Shown: one piece after another, positions 22,578-33,960 of the stretch
How the letters are laid out: each line of letters starts with the position of its first letter
Numbering within the stretch: position 1 is the first letter of the stretch
From: Bactrocera neohumeralis
Lineage: Eukaryota > Arthropoda > Insecta > Diptera > Tephritidae
DNA: 64,000 bases
NCBI RefSeq assembly: GCF_024586455.1
Contig: NC_065920.1
Span: 50,953,724-51,017,723 of the forward strand
Direction of reading: 5' to 3'
Program-made: the position numbers and the translations under genes
Notes under the pieces: generated by a model
What the model was told of the DNA's origin: nothing
Database searches by the model: none
Seen by the model: the letters and a program-made list of their open reading frames with translations, nothing else

Positions 22578-22682
22578 AATTCTAATAAAATATTACGTGT
22601 TTTATATGAGAACAAAATGAAGAAAAGGCTGTTTCTTACTCGAGGAAATGCACATAAGCCCTTGAAGATATAAACTATCGAT

Positions 22683-22906
22683 ATGAAGAAAATTTTTCTA
22701 TACCCGAAACGAAGTTAGTTGCCGATCGGAATCAAATGCTTGTATGAAAAACTTTTTCATTAGATGAAAAATTTGTAAGAGGTATTGTCTAAGGCAGCTA
22801 TGAAAACTGCGAAGTAATCTTTTTACATCCTACAAAATTAAGATCTTTTTATACTCCTTTATGCTAACGAGGTTAACGTTCTATCTTGTTATTTTTCAAT
22901 ATCAGA
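22683..22906 (+). mobile_element. Family A element, right-end fragment
   Basis: GCCGATCGGAATCAAATGCT (22719) and CTTGTATGAAAAACTTTTTC match the internal unit of family A. It ends with AACGAGGTTAACGTTCTATC then TTGTT, a mutated form of the family A terminus. Confidence 0.65.
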
Positions 22907-22949
22907 ATAGTTGTGCCCCTTAAACCAATTTAATAGAAATATAGGTGGC

Positions 22950-23036
22950 ATGACTGTTCCCATGAGAGTTGGGTCTACGTAACCGGGCGGGTCCGGAGTT
23001 TTATCCGGCTAAAAACTCTCTCAACTCAACAGCATT
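22950..23036. other. GC-rich structured block
   Basis: GAGAGTTGGGTCTACGTAAC followed by CGGGCGGGTCCGGAGTTTTA, TCCGGC and AACTCTC. GAGAGTT/AACTCTC form a 7-bp stem and GTCCGG/TCCGGC pair inside it. The composition differs sharply from its surroundings. It may be a piece of a retroelement 5' region; no identification. Confidence 0.4.
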
Positions 23037-23204
23037 TCTCAAAATTAAGTGCACTACAACAACACCAATATATGACTTGAGGAGAAGCAGTGACAATAAC
23101 ATAGATCAAAGGTTCTTCTAAATATGAAACATTTTGTAACATTACGGGTAAGATTACCAGAGAATAGAGAGCCTTCCTCTGCATTGGAAGAGCAGAATGA
23201 TTTC

Positions 23205-23876
23205 ATTATACTCTGAACAGGGTATATTAAGTTTGCCACGGAGTTTATAACACCCAGAAGCAAGCGTCGGATACCCTATAAAGTATATATATAAATGATC
23301 AGTAAGTTGAGTTGAGCCGATTTAGCCATATCCGTCTGTCTGTCCGTCTGTATATATACGAACTAGTCCCTCAGTTTTTAAGATATCATTTTGAAATTTT
23401 GCAAACGTCATTTTCTCTTCAAGAAACTGCTCATTTGTCGGAACTGTCGATATCGGACCACTATAACATATAGCTGCCATACAAACTGAACGATCGGAAT
23501 CAAATTCTTGCATGGAAAACTTTCACATTTGGCAAGATATATTCACGAAATTTTGTATAGATTATTTCCTAAAGCAAAAATGTAATCTCCGAAGAAACGG
23601 TGCAGATCGGTTAACTATAGCATATAGCTGCCATACAAACTGAATGATCGGAAAAAAGTTCTTGTATGGAAAACTTTTGCATTTGATAAGATACATTCAC
23701 GAAATTTGGTATAGAATATTTCCTAAAGCAACAATGTAATCTCCGAAGAAATTGATCAGATCGGTTGACTATAGCATATAGGTTCCATACAAACTGAACA
23801 CATAGTTACTATAAGAAATGCACTTGTCAAGGGTATATTACCTTCGCTGCAGCCGAAGTTAACGTTTTTTCTTGTT
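23205..23876 (+). mobile_element. Family A mini-me/DINE-like element A2, full copy
   Basis: It begins TATACTCTGAACAGGGTATA (a hairpin), then AACACCCAGAAGCAAGCGTC, TA-rich sequence, the core AAATGATCAGTAAGTTGAGT, and GTCTGTCTGTCCGTCTG (23333). Two tandem units of about 155 bp follow, starting at ATATAGCTGCCATACAAACT (23468) and again at 23620, with a third partial start at 23766. It ends CCTTCGCTGCAGCCGAAG then TTAACGTTTTTTCTTGTT. The TA run, core and GTCY run are the mini-me signature; the central tandem units recall DINE-TR-type elements of flies. No protein is encoded. Confidence 0.85.
23468..23790 (+). repeat. 155-bp tandem units inside element A2
   Basis: Unit 1 (about 23463-23617) and unit 2 (about 23618-23773) share GCTGCCATACAAACTGAA, ATTCACGAAATTTTGTATAG and ATGTAATCTCCGAAGAAA; a third, truncated start follows. 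The same doubling is present in reverse in the copy at 27162-27850. Confidence 0.8.
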
Positions 23877-25365
23877 TCATTTTGCTTTTGCTATTAATTT
23901 GTGAACGAGGAAACAAAACTCTGTTATAGGTACAGTTAAAATGTCAATCAGGAAATAATCATGGATGACATTTGAGAATTGAAGAAATTATAGCAAGACG
24001 TAATTAAGATTAAATATTTAAGTTCTCCATCCAAACTAATTGAGGTCATCAATCACAACAGTTACCTTGACAGCTAAGCCAGCGACATTGTCAATAATGA
24101 CATTTGTGGCAACTATTAAGCGAACAGACAAGGTACAAGCACAACAACAAAAGTGTACACAACTGTCAATAAAGATACAGCAAAATAAGTAAAGGATATG
24201 AAATATCTTAGAGGCAAGCCACATAAATTTTTGTTAACCAACGGGAAAAAGGAAATGAATTCTTGAGGTTTAACCATACAGGCGTCAAATTAATTGGGAA
24301 CCCTGGGTAGGTAAGAGAACACACCATTTGGTAACATTTGGTCTGGCTATTAACTTTTATGAGGCAACTTATGTGCTATATACGGCCTACTGACTTAGAT
24401 AATTAAGAGCCATGAAAGGTGGGCACAACAAAATGGCGTTTGTCATAGCAATTTTCCACACACCAAACAAAAATTATATAAATATTTACCAACAAGTGCA
24501 ATAACAATACGCCAGACGGCATTAGCTTATATATATACGTAGGCGAGATTCAAAACACAGCCACATTTGGCCAACTCTTTCGGCATATGTTTGCTTAAAT
24601 AAAGCAATAAAGAAGAAGGAGAGCAGCAGCAGCAGAGCAGTGTTGAGTAGGCGAGAAAAAGGCAATGTCATTTGCCATAGTGTTGACAGTCGATTTGTGG
24701 TTTAATTAAAATCTCAGTTCAGGGCAGCGCACACAGGCACACATAACGCTTTTTTCGTCACGTTACAGGCACATCTACATTGATATCTACATATATGTAT
24801 GTATGTAGGTGTAAATATACGCACATGTTCTTGTGGTACTGTGCGCTTTAATAGGCAGTTTACCAGAGTAATTGCATTGACACGGTGGCTATGGACAACA
24901 GGCGGTCATACTGGCCAATTCGCCGCATTTGCCTGTTGCTTTGTGGACACTACACAAATACTTAGACATCCATACAAATGTATTTGCGTCGGTCACTTAT
25001 GTATAGGCATCCATATAATTTCGGTTTTGCGCTTTTCTGGTTTAACCAAGCGTTAGTCCACATATGTGCCATACAAGTAATTTTATTTAACAGCCACTTT
25101 GGTGGCCTTTTATCATACAGACATGCCAAAAAATGCTGAATTAGATTTTGTTTTTTCTAATGAAATGCAAAAAACTTAGTACGTCCAATTGTTCCATGCA
25201 ATGATTCTTGACAATATTTTTAGTTACTGAGAGTGATAAGTTCTTTTGTGTTCGCAAAAGTACACTAAATATATGTTGGGCGACCTAAAAAATAAACTGA
25301 ACAATCTTTAATATTATCACCAATTACTAACGGCGATGTTGGCTTTGACCTCACTTAAACACCGC
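23877..25365. other. Unique-looking sequence
   Basis: No gene recognised. Contains a short (AGC)n run at 24627-24645 and TATG repeats near 24790. The 85-codon frame at 24799-25056 has no recognised domain. Confidence 0.4.
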
Positions 25366-26000
25366 TTGAGGTATGCCTAACTTCATTATCCAGGGCATTG
25401 AGTTAATGTTGGATAAAAACAATTTGAGTACCAAGACACAGTGGAATCGCATTCAACCTGTTGTTATGTTGACTAGCAAAGGCACCTCCGCCTAGCTGTC
25501 AGTAGGTTGGGAACGAGTCTAATGTGCGCTGTTTTCTTGAGTTTTACTTCTCAGCTTTTTCGAGTGGGTAACCGGCATTATATACCTCTAGCCCAAAATA
25601 AATCGGAAGAGAACCATTGAGCTCTGCGCCTTCAACAAGATTAGCCTTTCTATAATTCTAACTAACTTAACATTGGTGCATTGGTGTATAGAAGATTATG
25701 ATATTGAAGTATCTCAACACTTCCTTCTTAACTGTCTCGCATTTCCAAAAACAAAGCAAAAATACCTCTGATTTCACACCCAAGGATGATGGGAATAGAA
25801 ATAACACGCTGAAGTAGATTTTTAATGGGTGCAAGATGCGGCAGATCTAATTAAATAAGTGTTTTACAGTTAAAGTGTATTCTCCCTACACCCAACTGCA
25901 ATCACCCTATCTTGGGCATCAACCACAGAGCCTAACCCTCAATTACCTTAGAGTAAGCATTCAATAAACCTCCATCAATAGATACACCAACTGAGCCAAA
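25366..26000 (+). pseudogene. LINE ORF2 C-terminal remnant
   Basis: Plus-strand reading finds PKINRKRTIELCAFNKISLS (25590-25650), LVHWCIEDYDIEVSQHFLLN and CLAFPKTKQKYL (25675-25755). This matches the tail after RNase H in I/Jockey-type LINEs: a helical segment leading to the CxxC...ETxxHxLLxC metal-binding pattern. GHWCI is displaced (VHWCI) and one Cys of the pair is lost. Related tails: 42540-43090, 59545-60215 and 62780-63265 on this strand, and 32556-33115 on the other. Confidence 0.7.
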
Positions 26001-27161
26001 AATGTTGTTGGCCCGTTTATTTATTAAAAATCTTGAGACCTTAATATTACTTTAGAAACCCTCGGAAATTCTTTAAAAAAATTTGTTTGCATAAAATTAT
26101 AAAGTTGATTATTTTCAGCTTGTTGAAACATATTCTTGTACTAATGTATAAAGAATGAAACTTGGTTAGGTTCGAATGAAGATTTCACTTCTACTTCACT
26201 TCACCTGCGATATGCCGGTGATATAAAAGGCTTCAAGGTAACGGATTGAAGTTAAAAACTACCAAAATTTCCAGTAATCAAATGGTAGTTTCTTTTCATT
26301 ATCATTCTGGTTATTATCATATTTTATTTTTGATTTCTGAACAAGAACGAAGTAGAATCACAAACGCACGGTAGATGTCGAGCAATCTTATAATATAAAT
26401 TTACGTTTCGTAACGAAAAAAATGTAAAAAGCAAATACAATCGAAGGAAGCTCCTTTGTTGTTAAACAAAAATCTCGTGAAGAATGGTTCCATAATTCCT
26501 TCGATCAAAAATCGTCTATGTGTGACGATTCCACAAGGACTAACTTCATCTGGAGGCATAAACTAGGTATGTGTCTCATATTTTGTATTCTGCAACCAGT
26601 AGAGACATAAATAAATTGTTCTTAATACTTCGAGATGTTGCAATTATCGATATATACCTATTTTGAATTCCTTTTTAAAATAAGAGAAAATACAAATACA
26701 GTTGAACTTCCATAACACGAACTTCTTCATAACTCGATCTCTTGAATTGCCAAGAGAAGTAAAATTTAATACAAATGTCCTTTCATTAACCGGACTTTAA
26801 AATCGGCACGTGATCCTCTAAGTCACATTTTTGGGGAAATCCTACTTTGTAAACAGCTGCTCACGTAGTAGTCGCCGCTCGTATTTATTTCTTCAAATTT
26901 TACTATTATAGATCATAAATTGTGACAAAAAAGCACCCGAGTAAATGATATTTCAAAAAATTGTATTTTGCTATGTTGGTAGGACCATTTTGTTTATAGC
27001 AGCTGCTTAAGTATCAAACAATAAATGAAGCTGTCTCAAATTTTATATTTCCAAAAAATTATTCAGTTTTATCAAAAACACAAACCTACTATTGATACAA
27101 AGCCTTCAAAGAGAGATCGTCAATGACATGCATCGTTCTGGACGAATTGATGAAAATATTA
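26001..27161. other. Unassigned, possible pogo-like left end at 26698
   Basis: Mostly AT-rich without signature. At 26696 a TA dinucleotide is followed by CAGTTGAACTTCCATAACAC, which resembles termini of pogo/Tigger-like elements. No matching inverted copy or transposase was found before the element at 27162, so this is only a hint. Confidence 0.3.
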
Positions 27162-27688
27162 AACAAGAAAAAACGTTAACTTCGGTTGCTAAATACCCTT
27201 CACAGGTGCATTTCTGTTAGTAACTATGTGTTCAGTTTGTATGGAAGCTATATGCTATAGTAATCCGTTCTGAACAATTTTTGGAGATTATATTGTTACC
27301 TTTAACAGTAATCCATGCCAAATTTCGGGAAGATACCACGTAAAATGCGAAAGTTTTCCGTGCAAGCCCTTGATTCCGATCGTTCGGCTTGTATGGCAGC
27401 TATATGCTATAGTAATCCGATCTGAACAATTTCTTCGGAGATTACATTGTTACCTTAGAAAATAATCTATACCAAATTTCGTTAATATATCTTGTCAAAT
27501 GTGAAAGTTTTCCATACACGAACTTGATTCCGATCGTTCAGTTTATATGGCAGTTATATATTTATAGTGCTCCGATATCGGCAGTTCCGACAAATGAGCA
27601 GCTTCTTAAAGAGAAAATGACGTTTGCAAAATTTCAAAACGATATCTTAAAAACTGAGGGACTAGTTCGTATATATACAGACAGACAG

Positions 27689-27719
<31 letters not shown>

Positions 27720-27850
27720 TGGCTAAATCGACTCAGCTCGACATACTGATCATTTATATATACATATACTTTATAGGGTATCCGACGCTTCCTTCTGGGT
27801 GTTACAAACTTCGTGACGAACTTAATATACCCTGTTCAGGGTATAAAAAG
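27162..27850 (-). mobile_element. Family A mini-me/DINE-like element A3, full copy
   Basis: The inverse of A2. On the plus strand it reads AACAAGAAAAAACGTTAACT, a degraded hairpin, TACCCTTCACAGGTGCATTT, two 155-bp units (TATATGCTATAGTAATCCG at 27249 and 27403), then ACAGACAGACAGACAGACGG (27677-27719), ATGGCTAAATCGACTCAGCT, the core CATACTGATCATTTATATAT, GGGTGTTACAAACTTCG and the terminal hairpin ATACCCTGTTCAGGGTAT. It has the longest CAGA/GTCY microsatellite in the window. The mariner at 27860 begins within about 10 bp of its end. Confidence 0.85.
27678..27719. repeat. (CAGA)n microsatellite of element A3
   Basis: Ten CAGA units with one CGGA interruption. It sits at the fixed mini-me position next to the core, so it belongs to the element and is not an independent microsatellite. 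Confidence 0.85.
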
Positions 27851-27859
27851 TGAAGGATA

Positions 27860-28730
27860 TGGTCCATGAAAATGTTCAACTGAGCTCTAGAGAGATGGCA
27901 ATAGAAAATCTCTCGTGCGAGTCCGTTCGATTGATTTTGGTAGATATGTTGTGTATGAAACGCGTTCTTATCGACTCGTCCCAATTAAACTGAATTTTTC
28001 TTTCAAAAACAGTACCATAAAAGATCTCTTTGGACATGCTTGTTCGTGCGAATTCCGATCCTACATTCACGGGAAGCATTCTAACTGCCGATGAGCCATT
28101 GGTTTATGGGTACGACATGCAAAGAAGTCAACAGTCATCGAAATAAAAGGGGATAAAATTACCCAAAACCAAAAAACCAAGCCCAAAACGCTCAAAAATC
28201 AAAGTGATGTTTATTGTTTTTTATCTGATTCATGATTTGGTGCATCATGCATCAATTTGTTCCTTAGGTACAGATGATCCATAAGGAGTTCTATTTGGCC
28301 TTATTGAGGCGTTTCCGAAAGAACATTCGTGGAAAACGGTAGGAATTGTGCAAGAACAATTCACGGATTTTAGATGATAATGCACCATCACATCGAGTCA
28401 CGGTTGTGACCGAATTTAAATCCAAAAACGCAATGAATCAACCACCGTATTCACCCGATTTGGCTCAGTGTGATTTTTTCTTGTACCTCAAACTAAAATT
28501 TTCGTTCATGGGAACCCATTTTCAGTCGACCGAAGAGTTAAAACAGAATTTGCTGAAGGAGCTGAAAGCCATCCCAAAAAGTGTTTATGAAAAGCATTTC
28601 GAGGACTGGAATCGTTGGCGTAAGTGTATGACATCTGGTGGGATTACTTCGAAAACGATAAAATAAATATTGAATAATTAAATATATTGCGTTTTATTTA
28701 CAATTTCTTTTTTGTCACAATGTAAATCTA
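27860..28730 (+). mobile_element. Mariner element remnant
   Basis: DD34D-type transposase relic. In order across frames: LSSREMAIENLSCESVRLIL (DNA-binding region), VDMLCMKRV, LDMLVRANSDPTFTGSILTA, DEPLVYGYDMQRSQQSSK (first Asp block, GDETWVYEYD in intact members), KIKVMFIVFYLIHDLVHHA, then the open frame 28346-28666 with ILDDNAPSHRVTVVTEFK and PPYSPDLAQCDFFLYLKLKF. The second and third Asp are present, but only 31 residues separate them where the family has 34, so three codons are deleted. KELKAIPKSVYEKHFEDW closes the protein. It lies directly against element A3. Confidence 0.85.
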
Positions 28731-29295
28731 TATTTTACAGCTCTTTTAATTAAAACTTCTCGAAATCGAAGGTCTGGAACTCCCGAGAACATATTACGTA
28801 TTTTGTATTGAACAATCCTACCCTTCGTTACATATTACGGTTACTTCCAACAACCAATTAGTCGGCGTATGGCCAAATTGAGTGATGTCATTGATAGCCT
28901 CAAAATAAAACTAATTTTTTAAGGGGCGAGTAGAATAAGTTTTTGATATAGAAAAAAGCTGGAGATATCCCTTGGACAATTATTGAAGTGAATATTAAGT
29001 TTATAGATGAATTATCTCTGCATTCATCGACGAAGCGTCCTAAGCCTATCATAAAATAAGCTAAAGTGACTGATTTCAGTTATGGGATTTCTTGACATAG
29101 TATTCTTTGAGCACCCCTAAAACATGGAAACCAACAATATATATATTTACTATACATTTTTCTTCTTCATTTTCATGCGATTATCAACTATGGCCCTAAT
29201 ATTGTAACGCTAGTAATTCTCTTTTTTTTTTGTCAATTCCGTTCTGATAATTATTAATCAAATATGCATCATTCCTATAAAGTCCGACCGTCATG
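28731..29295. other. Unassigned stretch
   Basis: No signature recognised. Confidence 0.4.
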
Positions 29296-29745
29296 TAAGT
29301 GCAGAATAGAAAAATTACCATGAATGTCATACGAGTTAACGCAAAAAACCTTCATGGACCAAATTTCCATTGGTGATTTGGTACTGAATCACAGCAAAAT
29401 CTATCCACTGAATAGAAAACGTTAGTGATCCAATTGCAGATTGCGCAAGCAATGGCCAAACCAGGAAGGTTTTGCTAAGTATTTGATGGAATTGGCAGTG
29501 CATCATCGCACGAATTTCTTAATTCGGACCTGTACTGAAAATAGATGGAATGTCTGAAGAAAGGAATCGCTCAACAGCGGTCAGCTTTAGCCAATAGAAA
29601 AGGAATTGCGAAAGGCTTCACACAACGATAGTAACTCGCCAGAAGTTCCAAGAGCTTGGTTGGAATCTTCTTATATATCCATTTCATAGACCGGACCTGA
29701 AACGAAGTATTTAGTAGCTGTTCTTGTTGACTACCTTACTAGAAG
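29296..29745 (+). mobile_element. Mariner transposase remnant
   Basis: Plus-strand pieces: QTRKVLLSI then WNWQCII (the KVLLCVWWDWQGII segment), IDGMSEE, and TTIVTRQKFQELGWNLLIYP (29625-29685) followed by RPDLK. These match the catalytic domain of the same mariner type as 5790-6430. The HQDN block with the second Asp is destroyed. Confidence 0.75.
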
Positions 29746-31177
29746 TCATATAATTAAATATTACAAAAGCAGCAATTGTTTTGATTCTTTCTGTTTTAAC
29801 TTCCTTTAACAAATGTCCAGTACCAAATAATCAAAACTAAAGTACCTTCAGCCAATTAAATAACTCATTTACATTTTCTATTATTATATCTCAAAAATCG
29901 CAAAGAAATGATACGCTTGCTTCTTTTTGCTGCTCCTTTCCGTTTTTCAACCTTGCTACATCTTTAAGTTGTCGCTTAACCGCACACAAAACGTGTTCTG
30001 TCCACCTGCTCTATGCTCAAACCTTGCGTCCTTACTCGGCCTGCTTGCGCGCCTGCAATGTTTACGCACAAAGGCAACATTTGCAAGCATCCATTCATTT
30101 GTAGCTCATTCCGTTCGAGAATTTTTACGACATTGACATTGGCCGGAAGCCATGCAAAAGTCACTTACATCCACGAAACAATGGCCTTGACTCCCTCGCA
30201 TGCTGGCAACGCGTACATTTACTTGGCGTTGCCATCTTTTCCAGCTGCGCTAACATCACAGCCGCGCTCGTTCGTTTTTCTTGCGGTTGCGTTTTTTTTT
30301 GTTGACCTGTTCATTGGCAAAGTCGGTCATTTGGTCAGAAATTTGCGGTTAAACGGACGCGAGGGAGAACTGTCAGCAATTTGTGGGGGCGTAAAACAAC
30401 GCGGCGATGTAAACAAAGATAGCTATATATGTACATATATGTGTGTTTTGGTACATATGTATTTGTTTAACTTTGCCGCTGTGCGGTTATTAGCCCTGTG
30501 TTTGGCTTATTTACATTAGTTCTGGTTAATTTTTGCCTGGTTTTTTGTTGTTTCTTCTGTTTTTTTGGTAATATCTCGTGTGCCTTTGGCTTTAGTACTT
30601 GTGATTCATTTTAAAGCTTGAGTAGCTGGTTAAAAATTCTATGCATAAAATATTCAGCTTTGAATATTTATAGTTAATAAGGTATTTTTCCTTTATGTAA
30701 GGCAAATTAAGTAGATAAAACTGTTGTGTACAATCGCTGATTAGAAGCAAGCAGTTTTATAAAACTACTGGGGCGACCACCTAGCACGTACTCTAGAGAC
30801 CCACTTGGATATTTGCTGCAGTCAAAAATTGACCCTACTAAAGTACAGAGCTTTGTTTAGAAAGCAAATTGAATGGCTTGTTTCCATTCACACAACTAAA
30901 TATTTTAGAAATAGAATTAGAAATAGCTTTAAAGTGCGCCTTTCTATAATTAAGATAAGCGATAAGAGCTCAACAAGCAGCTCTTTGAACTTAACTACTC
31001 TATTATTTGTAGACCAAAAACTGTATCCAATTCTAACAAGATTCCATATCCAGAGGAAGGAAGTTCTCTGCTCATAGTTTTGAGCCAAACTAATGCCTTG
31101 ACCTCTATACAGGATTTATAAGACCGTCACAGCCATATAAAATATGAAGAAACTTACCCAAGAAGTATCTACTACTG
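29746..31177. other. Unique sequence with a GC-richer core
   Basis: Between about 29930 and 30530 base composition rises and repeats are absent. A 168-codon plus frame (30013-30519) runs through it, but two overlapping frames are also open there and none shows a domain, so coding is unproven. TATATGTACATATATGTGTG lies at 30423. It could be host regulatory or untranslated sequence. The frame at 30805-31077 is unremarkable. Confidence 0.35.
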
Positions 31178-32332
31178 AACAAGTAAGGAAGTCCAAGCAA
31201 TTCTTTCAGGAAAATATGGGAGTTGGGGGTAGTGTTGAATCGATTTTAGCTATTTTTGCCAGTAATGCCACATACTAAAAAAATGTTACTTGGGTTTCAT
31301 TACCTCGCATACCATCACCAATCATATGGAGTAAAGTCAGCCAGATGTTCGAAAATTCTGATATTATTTGTTTAAGGGATAGGTCAATATTTCGCCCAAT
31401 TTTCTCTATTTTAGGCACAAAGACACACTGTTATGAGTAAAATACCCTCTCTTATTTTCATTGGGAAAACTCACATATTGGCCGATATATGCGGTAAAAA
31501 GTCACCCGGAAGTTCGAAAATCTTTATAATAGGTGTATGGGGGCTCAGGGAAGTATTGAACCGATTCAACACACAAAGATACTATTATAAGAAAAGGATT
31601 TTTTCTGAATTTTAATTGTAAGTCCCATACATTGACCGATATTTTCGGTCCAAAATCAACTGTAGATACTGGAGCCCACATTTCCGGTATTTGGGTGCTT
31701 GAACAGTTTGCTTGGATTTGGAAAATTTTCGGTCATAAGGTGGCATACTTTAAAGGTATTAATAGTGCAAAATTGTATCCCGTTATATTATTTGCTTCTT
31801 GATTTGTGTATTGGAAAGTGAAAGAATCAAATGCAATTTAAAATTGTGCTTTATGGGAAGTAGGCGTGGTTGTAATCCGATTTCGCTCATTTTCACCCTG
31901 TGACATAGGAAGAATGTCACGTACCAAATTTAGTCGAAATGATGTGTGATTTTACCTAAAAGTGGCAGTGCCACGCCGATCGTTCAATTTTACTCCGGCT
32001 CCCAGAAAGTCTTCTCATACCATCTCGGTTATAAATTGGATGTATCTGTCGTATTTACATATTGATTTATCGAAATTTTAGTAGTTTTTAACAGTGCCGT
32101 TATACGGGAAGTTGACGGGGTAATCTTACGATTTCAACCATTTTTACAGTGTTGGTAGGGGTGCTTGAGGGATTTAGTGGTCTAGGAGATGTATAAAACC
32201 AATTAAAGGGCGGGAACACGCCCACTTTTGCGCGGATTTCAATTCGTCTCGTGTTATATATGTATATAGGTAATACTTACAACCGTTAGGTAAACAAAAC
32301 TGTTATACTCTGTATCAAGAATATAAAAATAG
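31178..32332 (+). mobile_element. Diverged family B-like element B3
   Basis: It begins AACAAGTAAGGAAG as element B2 does, contains GGGAAGTAGGCGTGGTTGTA, AAAGTGGCAGTGCCACGCCG and AAAGGGCGGGAACACGCCCA in the B order, and ends ACAACCGTTAGGTAAACAAA, ACTGTTATACTCTGTATC and AAGAATATAAAAA, matching the B right end. The mini-me core and microsatellite are missing. Two imperfect internal repeats near 31255 and 31415 read ACAcTgTTATGAGT-like and GTCACCCGGAAGTTCGAAAA. It is much more diverged than B1 and B2, so it is older or a separate subfamily. Confidence 0.65.
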
Positions 32333-32555
32333 ATGAGATGACGCGCATCTGAAACAAGTATATCTTTCTGACAGATTTAAGAGTGGTTCAACACAACATA
32401 CAAAACCGTTTTACGAAGGTAAAAGGTCCATGTTTACTCATGTTATTTAAAGTAGCATGTTTATGTATTTACCACACCATAAATGGAGGTTCAGTTTAAT
32501 TCGAGTTGAAGTATTCGTCATACAGGACGTCGACGCTTTTTGCGAACTTTAAGTG

Positions 32556-33115
32556 AGACTTTAAGCTAATTTCGATACTTCATCTGGTCTCTTGAGTTGC
32601 AAAATGCTAGATATCTAAGACGAGTTTGAGATATGAACAGAAGCAGAGGAGGTGTTACAGCGTCTCTCTTGTGCTTTTTTCTCTGCACTTTTCACATGTG
32701 TCATTTCACTTATGCCCATCTTGTACGCATGCAAAGCTCGTAAGTAGTGACCTGTCACTAGGCAGCTACTCGCCGGCGGCCACTACATCTACTGCCTACC
32801 TGCTTCAAACCACATTCTCTGACATAATACGATGTCAGATTATAGCCTTAATTGTTGCTTGGCTATCGACGTATACAGTTCTTCTTAATTATGTTCACTA
32901 CGCTGTTAGCTATCTCAGCAGCTTTCCTAACCGCAAAGACTTCCGCCTGGAATATAGCGCAGTATACTGGAAGCTTAAAGGGCCGTCTAAAGTCCAGCTG
33001 CGAGCAGTAGGTTGCAACTTCATCAGCCATTTTTTGGTCCCACTGTTTAGATGCGGCAAGTTCTACTGCCGAGTCGAATGCTCCTACGCCATCCACCCTT
33101 TTTTGATGTGACGAG
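32556..33115 (-). pseudogene. LINE RNase H and C-terminal remnant
   Basis: Read leftward from 33115: SSHQKRVDGVGAFDSAVELA, FKLPVYCAIFQAEVFAVRKA and AEIANSVVNII (RNase H strands and the Glu helix), a deletion that removes the rest of RNase H, then CEKCREKSTRETLQ-like sequence with HLLCFCSYLKL near 32650. The CxxC...ETxxHLLCxC pattern is the zinc-binding tail also seen at 59545-60215. The first four residues of this tail are in frame but a stop (TAA at the Gln position) interrupts it. The plus frame 32626-33111 is an antisense shadow. Confidence 0.75.
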
Positions 33116-33960
33116 TAGTTTTTTTCTTTCTTTTTTGGGGAATCGTGGTCTAATTTATCCACAACCCTCCGTTTAAACAACAATAAGATTATTTCAACAT
33201 TTTTTCCTTCCAACTTTACTTCATTTTTGTCAGCTTTTGCTTAGCATATGATCAATTTGACAACACAAACAAACAAGACAAACTTATATGAACCGCAATA
33301 GAAAAACAAAAATTTTTTTTCAAGTTTGTTTAGAAAGATTTCACGACCTGCTTTGAGCATAAATTTGTTTAATCCCTTTGGGAGAATCTGTTTCTTTTGA
33401 GTAAATAGAAATGTAATGCACATTTACAGAAATTTTTTTTTAATTGTCTAACAAATGGCACTGACCTTAATAACAACAGAAAATTTGACAAAAAAAAAGC
33501 TAAAAATGATGAAAGAACATAAAAAGTGTACCCTTTAGTGCGGCGGTATTATTGTTGCCAAGTGTGCTCTCATTAAGACATACTTTGATAAAAACTAAGT
33601 AAATAAATAGCAGAAAACGATGTTAAGTCTTGCATGTCAACAAGTCAAATGAAAACACGCAATTTTTTTTATCATACAAACCACAAGAATATTAAGAGAT
33701 GTGTTAGAGTCATCGAAAGACAAGCAACACACAAATATACATATATATTATCGAAGGAAGGAAACAGTACCAGGAAAAGGCAAAAGCAGTTGAATAAACA
33801 GCTGATATTTGTACTTTCAAAGTATAAAAAGAGCATTACAAATAAAAAATAAATAAAGAGTAAAAACACACAGCAAAAAATGAAAGTGAAAGCAGCTGAG
33901 GAAGTTGAAAACTTTATAAAGGCAAAGCATTAAATATAATACTCGTAATATATAAGTATA
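33116..33960. other. Unique-looking AT-rich sequence
   Basis: Short frames at 33241-33423 (minus), 33634-33852 and 33672-33869 (minus) are low complexity. Nothing recognised. Confidence 0.4.

Noticed and set aside
30013..30519. 168-codon plus-strand frame as a host gene
   Set aside because: Other frames over the same bases are equally open, no domain is visible and no splice context is convincing. Kept only as a possible GC-rich island.
32626..33111. 161-codon plus-strand frame
   Set aside because: It is antisense to a LINE RNase H/C-terminal relic recognised on the minus strand.
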